Positions 1-5,077 of a stretch of DNA of 5,077 nt are shown here, one piece after another; the stretch's first letter is position 1; each line of letters begins with the position of its first letter. The position numbers and the translations under genes are program-made. A model generated the notes under the pieces. It worked only from the letters and a program-made list of their open reading frames with translations, did no database searches and was not told the DNA's origin. This DNA comes from JBFELO01 sp041552055 (GTDB lineage Bacteria; Acidobacteriota; Thermoanaerobaculia; Thermoanaerobaculales; Sulfomarinibacteraceae): contig JBFELO010000234.1 of NCBI GenBank assembly GCA_041552055.1, positions 1 to 5,077 of the forward strand. Reading direction: 5' to 3'.

Positions 1-1
1 A

Positions 2-59
2 GTGTCAGACAGCCGCAGCTAACGGTAGGCCCTTGACAGCGCCTCGTGCGGGCGTGCCG
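2..59 (+). repeat. Direct repeat copy A (partner of 169-226)
   Basis: This segment aligns without gaps to 169-226 at an offset of 167 bp, with 46 of 58 positions identical. The best-kept blocks are GTGTCAGA at the left end and TGCGGGCGTGCCG at the right end. Mismatches fall on all three codon positions of the one open frame, so the similarity looks like a non-coding repeat rather than a duplicated coding segment. The copy may extend left beyond the window edge. Confidence 0.7.
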
Positions 60-131
60 GGCATGACGTTTCGAGGCTCTCACCTGTTGGAGCATCGTGT
101 GGCGCCCAGGCCTTGAAACGTCCATGCCGGG
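57..131. repeat. Imperfect inverted repeat (about 20-bp arms, 34-nt spacer)
   Basis: The left arm at 57-76 (CCGGGCATG ACGTTTCGAGG) and the reverse complement of 111-131 match except for two substitutions and one inserted base. Weaker pairing continues outward to about 45 and 143. The left arm directly continues direct-repeat copy A, so 111-143 may be a diverged copy of the same repeat in inverted orientation. A transcript could fold here into a long stem-loop. Its role, whether REP/BIME-like or transcript-end processing, is not determined. Confidence 0.6.
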
Positions 132-168
132 CTCCCACGGGAAGCGCATCGGGGAGAGGGCGCCTCGG

Positions 169-226
169 GTGTCAGATGGTCGCCGCGAACGGCTGGCCGT
201 CGCCACCGCCTCCTGCGGGCGTGCCG
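169..226 (+). repeat. Direct repeat copy B (partner of 2-59)
   Basis: This is the second copy of the 58-bp segment at 2-59, with 79% identity and no gaps. The similarity stops abruptly after 226, ten bases before the start of the palindromic 119-bp element. Copy A instead runs on into the inverted-repeat arm at 57-76. Copy B may therefore have been cut short when the 119-bp element arrived, but that order of events is an inference. Confidence 0.7.
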
Positions 227-235
227 TCTTCCCAT

Positions 236-354
236 CCGTACCGGGTACATAATTGTATAATTACGACGATCCTCAAGGTAAAATCCACGACCCAGTGTGT
301 GTGGCAAATCGCATGTGGCCGAGACGTAATTATACAATTATGTACCCGGTACGG
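236..354. repeat. 119-bp MITE-like element with perfect 30-bp inverted repeats
   Basis: Positions 236-265 and the reverse complement of 325-354 are identical over all 30 bases, and the match ends sharply on both sides. Each arm begins CCGTACCGGGTAC and ends GTATAATTACG, and encloses two smaller dyads. One is GTACC-G-GGTAC at 238-248, the other TAATT-GTAT-AATTA at 250-263. The inner part of each arm is far more AT-rich than the GC-rich surroundings. The 59-bp centre (266-324) is not repeated elsewhere in the window and is too short for a gene. No clear target-site duplication flanks the arms. Size and shape fit a non-autonomous palindromic element such as a MITE or a REP doublet. Transcribed from yidD, it would form a very stable 30-bp hairpin that could end or protect the mRNA. 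Confidence 0.8.
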
Positions 355-446
355 CTCACGGGAGAGAGCGCGACGAAACCACCCTGGTCGCACCGACCTA
401 GAGGCGCCGTGCGCAGGGGGCTTCCGTCCTCGCGATCTCTTCGTCT

Positions 447-454
447 CTCCGGAG
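447..454. repeat. 8-bp perfect palindrome CTCCGGAG
   Basis: A self-complementary octamer lies just left of the REP-like hairpin. It is partly nested in a wider pairing of GTCTC (443-447) with GAGAC (462-466). It may be a secondary part of the same intergenic repeat, but at this length it could be chance. Confidence 0.3.
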
Positions 455-459
455 GTTTC

Positions 460-493
460 AGGAGACCCTTCGGCCCCAAGGGCCTCAGGATGA
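460..493 (-). repeat. REP-like hairpin downstream of yidD
   Basis: The segment folds as CCT (467-469), a TC bulge, GGCCC (472-476), loop CAA, GGGCC (480-484), a TC bulge, and AGG (487-489), followed by ATGAC. On the minus strand it reads TGTCATCCTGAGGCC followed by GGCCGAAGGGTCTCC. From memory, this resembles an interspersed intergenic repeat seen in many environmental bacterial genomes, where it often sits at gene ends. It begins about 36 nt after the yidD stop, a fitting place for a transcript-end hairpin. There is no T-tract after it, so it is not a standard intrinsic terminator. Confidence 0.55.
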
Positions 494-507
494 CACTCGG
501 TGGTGAG

Positions 508-528
508 CCAGCGACCAGCGACGAGCGG
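508..528. repeat. Heptamer tandem duplication abutting the yidD stop
   Basis: Two exact CCAGCGA units (508-514 and 515-521) are followed by a degenerate third, CGAGCGG (522-528), which ends at the base next to the yidD stop codon. The repeat lies outside the reading frame. The array is short, so chance or slippage are both possible, but a second heptamer array lies behind the phosphohydrolase stop. Confidence 0.45.
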
Positions 529-753
529 CTAGCTCCGTGCCGGCGGCACCGGATCGTAGCCGCCCTTGCACAGCGGCTGGCAGCGGAGGATGCGCTTCAA
601 CGCGAGCCACACACCGTACAGGCCGTGGGTCTCGATCGCCTCGATGGCGTACACCGAGCAGGTGGGCTCGAACCGGCAGGCCGGCGGCAGCCACGGCGAG
701 ATGAACCGCTTGTAGAAACGCAGCGGGGCCGTGGCGATGCGGCGCAGGGTCAT
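529..753 (-). CDS. yidD: YidD, membrane protein insertion efficiency factor
   Basis: This 74-residue protein belongs to the YidD family (DUF37/haemolytic domain). These small membrane-associated proteins help YidC and Sec insert inner-membrane proteins. The family core is plain: an amphipathic N-terminus with a positively charged RFYKRFISPWLPP stretch (about residues 12-24), CRFEPTCSVYA (26-36), HGLYGVWLALKRILRC (43-58) and GGYDPVPP (64-71). Cysteines are at 26, 32, 58 and 62. The usual CHP motif reads CQP, and the residues before GGYDPVP are LCK. The C-terminal tail after DPVPP is only three residues, shorter than in E. coli YidD. The ATG at 753 lies 6 nt after the ileS stop, with no good Shine-Dalgarno directly ahead, so translation probably depends on ribosomes finishing ileS. 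yidD normally lies between rnpA and yidC, so this position is atypical. Identity is confident from the motifs. Confidence 0.95.
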   Translation of the reverse strand: MTLRRIATAPLRFYKRFISPWLPPACRFEPTCSVYAIEAIETHGLYGVWLALKRILRCQPLCKGGYDPVPPARS

Positions 754-759
754 GGCAGG

Positions 760-3603
760 TCAGACGAGGCCGAGCACCTCGGCGTCACGGTCGGACAGCC
801 AGCCGCCGTCCGAGCGTTCGTGCACCGTTCCGTCGCGCTTCCACGAGCGTTCGCAGCGAGGGTCGTCGCGGAGGTCGACGATCCGCACACTGCGCTCGTC
901 AGCCGCTTCGACATCGAAGCGACTGACGCCGCACAGGTCGGCGAGCTCGTGGAGGAAGGGCTCGAGCGCGCGGCGCTCCTCGTCCGGCAGACCGACGACC
1001 ACCCCGGCATCCATCGGGTTGGAGATGCCGGGGTCCTCCTTGGCCGCCTCGAGCTGCTTGAGCGCCTCGCCACGAATCTCGAGCACGAGGTCCCACCCCT
1101 CGTCGGCGGGCCACTCGAACGGCTCCGGCAGGTGCTCGAGGTGGATCGAGAACTCCGCGTTTTCGTCCTGATCGTGCAGCTTCACCCACGCCTCGTCCGC
1201 GGTGTGAACGAGGATCGGCGCCAACAGCCGCATCAGCGAATCGGCAACGTCGAACAGCACCGTCTGGGTGCGCCGACGCCTGGTGCTGTCGGGCGCATCG
1301 CAGTACAGGCGGTCCTTGGCGGCCGCCATGTAGATCGCGCTCATGGTCTCGTTGCAGAAGTCGAAGATCGCGTCGGCGACCCGCTTGAACTGGTAGTCGT
1401 CATAACCCTTGCGCACGGTGGCGTCGAGCTTCGCGAGCTCCTGCATGGCCCAGGAATCGATGGAGTGGCGGTCGTCATCGGTGAACTGGTGCCGGTCCTT
1501 GGCGGGATCGAAATCCGCCAGATTCCCGAGGGCGAACCGCAGCGTGTTCCTGATCTTGCGGTACTCGTCGCTTGCCACCCGGAAGAACTCCCAGTCCACC
1601 TTGATGTCGTTCACGTAGTTGACCGAGGCCGTCCACCAGCGGCAGATGTCGGCACCGTGCTGCTTGAGCAGATCCTCCACCTCGATGGCGTTGCCGAGGC
1701 TCTTGGACATCTTGTGTCCGTCGGCTGCGAGGGTAAATCCGTGCGTGACCACGGTCTTGAACGGCGACTCTCCGGTCATGCCCAACCCGGGCAGCAGGGA
1801 GGTCTGGAACCAGCCGCGGTGCTGGTCCGAGCCCTCGAGGTAGAGGTCGCACGGGTAGCCGATGCCACGCTCGCGCATCACGCCGTTCCAGGACGACCCG
1901 GACTCGAACCAGACGTCGAAGATGTCCGCGCCCTTGGAGAGCTTCGCAAGTCCGGCCCTGCCGGCGCCCCGCACCGCCTCCGGGGCGAAGTCGTCCTGGT
2001 CCGGATCGTAGTGCTCGAGGATCGCACCTGGTTCCTCGGTGAACCAGGCGTCGGATCCGTGCTCGCGCACGAATCGGGCCACCGCATTCACCGAGGCCTC
2101 GGTAAGCAGCACCACACCGTCCTCGGTGGTGAACGCCGGGATCGGCAGGCCCCACGACCGTTGACGACTGATGCACCAGTCGGGCCGCGACTCGAGCATG
2201 CCGCGCATCCGGTTCTGCCCCCAGTCGGGCACGAAGCGGATGCCGGAATCGGCGGCCTCCAGAGCGCGTTGACGGAGGTTCCTCTGCTCGGCCCCGAACC
2301 CCTGGTCGACCGCGATGAACCACTGCTCGGTGGCGCGGAAGATGGTCGGCGTCTTGCCGCGCCAGTCGTGCGGGTAGCTGTGGCTGATCCGTTGCTTGCG
2401 GTACAGCTGGCCGGAGCTCTGGAGCCACTCCACCACCAGCGGATTGGCCTCCCAGACGGTCTTGCCCTGCAGCCACTCCGGCACGGTGTCATCGAAGGTG
2501 CCGTCGCCCTGCACCGGGCAGTAGATGTCGATACCCTCTTTGACACCGGTCATGTAGTCCTCGGCACCGTGCCCGGGTGCCGTGTGGACCAAGCCGGTAC
2601 CGTCGTCGAGGGTCACGTAGTCGGCCACCACGAGGGGCGACACGCGGTCGATGAACGGATGCTTGTAGTGCACGCCCCTGGTCACGAGCTCGAAGCCACG
2701 GCAGCGACCGAGCAGCTCCGATCCCTCGTCGAGCACGCTCATCCCGAGGTTGTCGCCCACGATCACGTACCGGGTCTCGCCCCGGTGCCGGATCCTGAAC
2801 AGTCCGTACTCCGCGGCCGGCGCGACGGCGACCGCCATGTTGGCGGGCAGCGTCCACGGGGTCGTGGTCCATATCATCAGCTCGATCGGCTCACCGGAGG
2901 GTGGGTTCAGCTCTTCGGGCAGCACCCGCGGGTCGACGAGGTCGAACAGCACGTAGACACTGTCATCCTCCCGGTCGTAGTACTCGAGCTCGGCCTCGGC
3001 CAGGGCGGTTCTATTCTCGATCGACCAGTGGACCGGCTTGAGATCCCGGTACACCAGGCCGTGGCCCACCAACGCCGCGAACACCTCCAGCACCGCCCCC
3101 TCGTAGGCAGGGTGCATGGTGAGGTAGGGGTCGTCGTAGTTGCCCAGGGTGCCGAGGCGGATCAACTGCTCCGCCTGCACCCGCTGAAAGTGCTCGGCGT
3201 AGGAGCGGCAGCGCTCGCGGATCTCCATGGTGGACATGTCGGAGGCGTCGGCACCCAGCTCCTTCATCACCTTGTGCTCGATCGGCAGCCCATGGCAGTC
3301 CCAGCCGGGGACGAAGCGTACCTCGTGGCCGGCCATCAGGCGGCTGCGCACCACGATGTCCTTGAGGATCTTGTTGAGCAGGTGGCCCATGTGGATGGTG
3401 CCGTTGGCGTACGGCGGGCCGTCGTGGAACACGAACGGACCCTGCGGATGCACCCGTGCCAGTGCCCGCTGGTACAGGTTCATGGCGGCCCACCGCCGCT
3501 GCAGCTGCGGTTCCTTCTTCAGCAGGTCCGCACGCATGCCGAACGACGTCTTCGGCAGCTGCAACGTGTCGCGGTATCGGTCCTTCTTGCGCTCGCTCGC
3601 CAT
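760..3603 (-). CDS. ileS: Isoleucyl-tRNA synthetase (IleRS), 947 aa
   Basis: This cytoplasmic class Ia enzyme charges tRNA-Ile with isoleucine using ATP and hydrolyses mischarged Val-tRNA. Landmarks in order are GPPYANG followed by the HIGH box as HMGH (71-74), GWDCHGLP (100-107), the editing-domain motifs WTTTPWTLPAN (245-255) and HTAPGHGAEDY (340-350), DWCISRQRSWGLPIP (475-489), DVWFESGSSW (563-572), and GHKMSKSLGN with KMSKS at 631-635. An alpha-helical anticodon-binding domain follows, to about 815. Length and order fit the bacterial IleS1 type. The C-terminal zinc knuckle is degenerate: C917 remains, but the expected partners read S920, S937 and D940. The ATG at 3603 is preferred over an in-frame GTG at 3612, because the GGAG at 3615-3612 lies 8 nt before the ATG and overlaps the GTG. 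The stop is 6 nt before yidD. No T-box leader is present. Confidence 0.98.
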   Translation of the reverse strand: MASERKKDRYRDTLQLPKTSFGMRADLLKKEPQLQRRWAAMNLYQRALARVHPQGPFVFHDGPPYANGTIHMGHLLNKILKDIVVRSRLMAGHEVRFVPGWDCHGLPIEHKVMKELGADASDMSTMEIRERCRSYAEHFQRVQAEQLIRLGTLGNYDDPYLTMHPAYEGAVLEVFAALVGHGLVYRDLKPVHWSIENRTALAEAELEYYDREDDSVYVLFDLVDPRVLPEELNPPSGEPIELMIWTTTPWTLPANMAVAVAPAAEYGLFRIRHRGETRYVIVGDNLGMSVLDEGSELLGRCRGFELVTRGVHYKHPFIDRVSPLVVADYVTLDDGTGLVHTAPGHGAEDYMTGVKEGIDIYCPVQGDGTFDDTVPEWLQGKTVWEANPLVVEWLQSSGQLYRKQRISHSYPHDWRGKTPTIFRATEQWFIAVDQGFGAEQRNLRQRALEAADSGIRFVPDWGQNRMRGMLESRPDWCISRQRSWGLPIPAFTTEDGVVLLTEASVNAVARFVREHGSDAWFTEEPGAILEHYDPDQDDFAPEAVRGAGRAGLAKLSKGADIFDVWFESGSSWNGVMRERGIGYPCDLYLEGSDQHRGWFQTSLLPGLGMTGESPFKTVVTHGFTLAADGHKMSKSLGNAIEVEDLLKQHGADICRWWTASVNYVNDIKVDWEFFRVASDEYRKIRNTLRFALGNLADFDPAKDRHQFTDDDRHSIDSWAMQELAKLDATVRKGYDDYQFKRVADAIFDFCNETMSAIYMAAAKDRLYCDAPDSTRRRRTQTVLFDVADSLMRLLAPILVHTADEAWVKLHDQDENAEFSIHLEHLPEPFEWPADEGWDLVLEIRGEALKQLEAAKEDPGISNPMDAGVVVGLPDEERRALEPFLHELADLCGVSRFDVEAADERSVRIVDLRDDPRCERSWKRDGTVHERSDGGWLSDRDAEVLGLV

Positions 3604-3611
3604 CAACCACA

Positions 3612-3615
3612 CTCC
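3612..3615 (-). promoter_or_regulatory. ileS ribosome binding site (decides the start)
   Basis: On the minus strand GGAG is followed by eight bases and then ATG (3603-3601), which is ideal Shine-Dalgarno spacing. The upstream in-frame GTG at 3612-3610 shares its first base with the GGAG itself, so it cannot be the start served by this site. The first three residues of the longer frame are therefore left out of IleS. Confidence 0.75.
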
Positions 3616-3622
3616 AAAAAGA

Positions 3623-3643
3623 GAATCGCCGACGTGGCGATCC
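3623..3643 (-). terminator. Terminator-like hairpin with T-tract in the ileS leader
   Basis: On the minus strand ATCGCC-ACGTC-GGCGAT forms a 6-bp stem with a 5-nt loop. A G-U and a G-C pair extend it to 8 bp. TCTCTTTTT (3624-3616) follows, directly ahead of the ileS GGAG. The shape is that of a weak intrinsic terminator. It may end the phosphohydrolase transcript, or act as an attenuator in the ileS leader if transcription starts just upstream. Stem strength is modest, so function is unproven. Confidence 0.4.
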
Positions 3644-3648
3644 GGGCT

Positions 3649-3654
3649 ATTCTA
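3649..3654 (-). promoter_or_regulatory. Possible -10 element of an ileS promoter
   Basis: The minus strand reads TAGAAT here, five of six matches to the sigma-70 consensus TATAAT, in an AT-rich patch of the spacer. The best-spaced -35 candidate (TCAAGC, 17 nt upstream) is poor, and there is no TG extension. Transcription would start near 3642, giving a leader of about 40 nt that begins with the terminator-like hairpin. This is a weak prediction. Confidence 0.25.
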
Positions 3655-3698
3655 ACCCCTTTTCATCGCTCGCTTGATGATCTTGTGATCTGTGCCGG

Positions 3699-3733
3699 CC
3701 CTGAGCTCTGAAGTCTGAACTCTGAACTCTGAA
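3699..3733. repeat. 7-bp tandem repeat (CTCTGAA) behind the phosphohydrolase stop
   Basis: Four consecutive heptamers, CTCTGAA (3706), GTCTGAA (3713), CTCTGAA (3720) and CTCTGAA (3727), are preceded by a degenerate fifth, CCCTGAG (3699). The array ends two bases from the stop codon of the phosphohydrolase gene. On the transcribed strand it reads as repeated TTCAGAG. It resembles heptanucleotide short tandem repeats known from bacterial intergenic regions such as the cyanobacterial STRRs. Copy number may vary between strains. Confidence 0.8.
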
Positions 3734-3735
3734 CA

Positions 3736-5077
3736 CTACGTACCGAAAACCGACCTCCCCACCATCTGCTCGGGCTTGGCGATCCCGAACCACTCCAGGA
3801 TCGTCACCGGCAGGTCGAGAATGCTCGGGTCGCTCTTGGCCACTCGACGGCTGGAGAACAGCGATCCTGGCACCATCTGGTACGCCATCGAGTGGTCGCC
3901 GCTCCACGCCCATGGGTTGAGATTGATCGTCTGCGACCCGGTCGAGCCCATGAACGACTGGTCCGACGTGCGGTAGCCGGGGGTGTAGCCGACCAACATC
4001 TCGGGCATCGACGGCGTCATGTCTCCGGAGTACAGGGCATCCCTGTCGTAGACCCGGGCGATCGGGCGGGTGCCGGTCTCCGGATCGATCACGGCCTCGA
4101 GGTCCCGCGTCAGCCGCGCGGTGATCGCGGAGGCCTTGTCCGCGGTCACGATCCCCTTGGCCTCGCGGTTCTTGAGGTTGAGGTACAGGCCGTTGAAGCC
4201 CATAGCGTAGGCCACGGTCTGGCTCCAGTCGATGTCGAGCACCGAGGTCTCGTCCTTCTTGCCTGCGCCTCCCTTGAGCACCAGGTAGCCGTTGTCGCGC
4301 AGCCAGGTGTTGAGGTGGAACTGGCGGCCGTACTGGGAGAAACCGTGGTCGGAGCAGATCAACAGCAGGGTGTTGTCGTCCACCGCCGGCAGCACCCGGC
4401 CCACCAGCTCGTCCATCCGCTCGTAGACGTGCGGGATCCAGCCCGCGAAGCGCGGATCCGCCTCGGCGTGCTTCGGGTGGGTGGGGTCCATGTTGCGCCA
4501 CAGCATGTGGGCGTCCTGGTCGGTGGAGGAAACGTAGAAATAGAACAGACCAGTGTCGAAGCGCGACCACTGGTGCTCGAACAGCTTCATCCGCTCGGCG
4601 AGGATCAGCTCGGCCTGGCCCACGTACTCCTCGTCGTTGAGCACGTCGTAGTCGAACGCCTTGGTGTCGGCCGGCAGCCCCTTGGTCCAGAAGGCCCCGA
4701 TGTCGCGCACGATCTCGGCGCCGAAGTCGGCGGGGTAGGTGATCGGCCCGGCCTGGTCGGCGGGGTCGATGTTGATCGGCGTGATGTACAGCTGGAAGTG
4801 CGGCCGTACCTGCTTGACCAGGAATCGGACGATGCCGGACACCTTGCCGATCACCGGCAGCAGGTCGAACGTCACCTTGACCCACGGCGAGTACTCGCCC
4901 CGCTTGAGCAGCAGCGTCCGGCCCTGGATGTCGAGCCGCACCACGTCGTTGCGGTTGGGGTCCAGGTAGACCGTGAAAGGCGCCTTGGTCGTGTTGGCGT
5001 AGGGATCCCGCGAGGTCTCCTTGGCGGTGCGCAGCGAGTTGACCGGTCCCAGCAGGTCGGCCCGGACCTGGTTGTCC
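3736..5077 (-). CDS. Alkaline phosphatase superfamily phosphohydrolase, 3' part (COG3379-like)
   Basis: The gene is cut by the right window edge. 446 codons are visible and the frame is open to the last base, so the GTG at 4944 is internal. The protein resembles the predicted AlkP-superfamily phosphohydrolase/phosphomutase group (COG3379; type I phosphodiesterase/nucleotide pyrophosphatase fold). Three metal-ligand motifs of that fold are visible, counted from the visible start. They are STDQDAH (D186, H190), CSDHGF (D243, H244) and GDHS (H395), spaced as in nucleotide pyrophosphatases. The family-typical stretch of YPADF, GAFWTKGLPADTKAF and a Glu-rich helix lies ahead of them. The N-terminal part with the first metal site, the nucleophilic Thr/Ser and any signal peptide lies outside the window. 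Substrate and location therefore cannot be called. It ends in GRSVFGT with a TAG stop, and is separated from ileS by a 132-bp spacer. Confidence 0.88.
   Translation of the reverse strand, partial: DNQVRADLLGPVNSLRTAKETSRDPYANTTKAPFTVYLDPNRNDVVRLDIQGRTLLLKRGEYSPWVKVTFDLLPVIGKVSGIVRFLVKQVRPHFQLYITPINIDPADQAGPITYPADFGAEIVRDIGAFWTKGLPADTKAFDYDVLNDEEYVGQAELILAERMKLFEHQWSRFDTGLFYFYVSSTDQDAHMLWRNMDPTHPKHAEADPRFAGWIPHVYERMDELVGRVLPAVDDNTLLLICSDHGFSQYGRQFHLNTWLRDNGYLVLKGGAGKKDETSVLDIDWSQTVAYAMGFNGLYLNLKNREAKGIVTADKASAITARLTRDLEAVIDPETGTRPIARVYDRDALYSGDMTPSMPEMLVGYTPGYRTSDQSFMGSTGSQTINLNPWAWSGDHSMAYQMVPGSLFSSRRVAKSDPSILDLPVTILEWFGIAKPEQMVGRSVFGT

Larger units (their letters stand above)
1..528. other. 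Repeat-rich intergenic region without a convincing gene
   Basis: No reading frame here looks like a real protein. The two longest frames with both ends nearby run through inverted repeats and give mirror-image peptides on the two strands, as a palindrome would. The plus-strand frames 1, 2 and 3 at the left edge meet stops at about 34, 20 and 114, so no gene obviously enters from the left on that strand. The stretch instead holds two diverged direct copies, an imperfect inverted repeat, a 119-bp palindromic element, a REP-like hairpin and a heptamer duplication, each listed separately. It lies downstream of yidD, so it is the 3' flank of the ileS-yidD unit. Confidence 0.75.

Noticed and set aside
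1..235. Integron attC sites or CRISPR repeats in the left repeat cluster
   Set aside because: No GTTRRRY/RYYYAAC core pairs are placed as in attC sites, and copies are diverged and irregularly arranged, without the identical short repeats and uniform spacers of a CRISPR array.
80..393. Short frames on both strands with matching peptides (MYNY ... RRNYTIMYPVR)
   Set aside because: The same peptides appear on both strands because the 30-bp arms are perfect inverted repeats; this is a palindrome effect, not evidence of coding.
3610..3612. GTG start giving a 950-aa IleS
   Set aside because: The GGAG site overlaps this GTG and is ideally spaced from the ATG at 3603, so the longer form has no usable ribosome site.
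253..3711. 1152-codon plus-strand open frame across the whole window left half
   Set aside because: It is the antisense of ileS and yidD; long antisense frames are expected in high-GC genes. Its translation shows no family motifs, whereas the minus frame carries every IleRS motif.
3604..3735. T-box riboswitch upstream of ileS
   Set aside because: The spacer is too short and lacks the conserved T-box AGGGTGGNACCGCG sequence and antiterminator.
3647..4885. 412-codon minus-strand frame overlapping the phosphohydrolase
   Set aside because: It is a shifted frame of the phosphohydrolase, Arg/Gly/Pro-rich and without motifs, while the neighbouring frame has the SDHG and other metal-ligand motifs.
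4942..4944. GTG as start of a 402-aa phosphohydrolase
   Set aside because: The frame continues open and protein-like for 44 more codons to the window edge, and the fold's first metal site and nucleophile must lie upstream.

Overview
The window is high-GC bacterial chromosome with three protein genes, all on the minus strand. In transcription order they are the 3' part of an alkaline-phosphatase-superfamily phosphohydrolase (cut by the right window edge), a complete isoleucyl-tRNA synthetase gene (ileS), and a complete yidD (membrane insertion efficiency factor). The last ~530 bases at the left edge hold no convincing gene and are packed with repeats. No 16S rRNA, phage or plasmid marker is present, so the phylum cannot be fixed. 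GC-rich codon use, a COG3379-type phosphohydrolase and interspersed palindromic repeats would suit an environmental bacterium from a little-cultivated lineage, but that is inference.

Layout by region. 3736-5077: phosphohydrolase fragment, 446 codons visible, open to the right edge. 3604-3735: 132-bp spacer with four 7-bp tandem units directly behind the phosphohydrolase stop, a possible -10 element, a terminator-like hairpin with T-tract, and the ileS Shine-Dalgarno. 760-3603: ileS, 947 codons, with all class I synthetase and editing motifs but a C-terminal zinc knuckle that has lost three of its four cysteines. 529-753: yidD, starting 6 nt after the ileS stop, so probably translated by coupling. 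1-528: intergenic repeats. These are a 58-bp segment present twice 167 bp apart (79% identical), an imperfect inverted repeat between the copies, a 119-bp element bounded by perfect 30-bp inverted repeats much more AT-rich than their surroundings, a REP-like hairpin, and a heptamer duplication beside the yidD stop.

Functionally, ileS and yidD form a two-gene translation/membrane-biogenesis unit. yidD normally lies between rnpA and yidC, and ileS is often followed by lspA, so the pairing is unusual though not unbelievable. The phosphohydrolase is in the same direction but separated by a spacer holding possible promoter and terminator signals, so it is probably a separate transcription unit. 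No clearly new multi-gene system is visible. The most unusual content is the repeat complex downstream of yidD, especially the palindromic 119-bp element, and the degenerate zinc knuckle of IleS.
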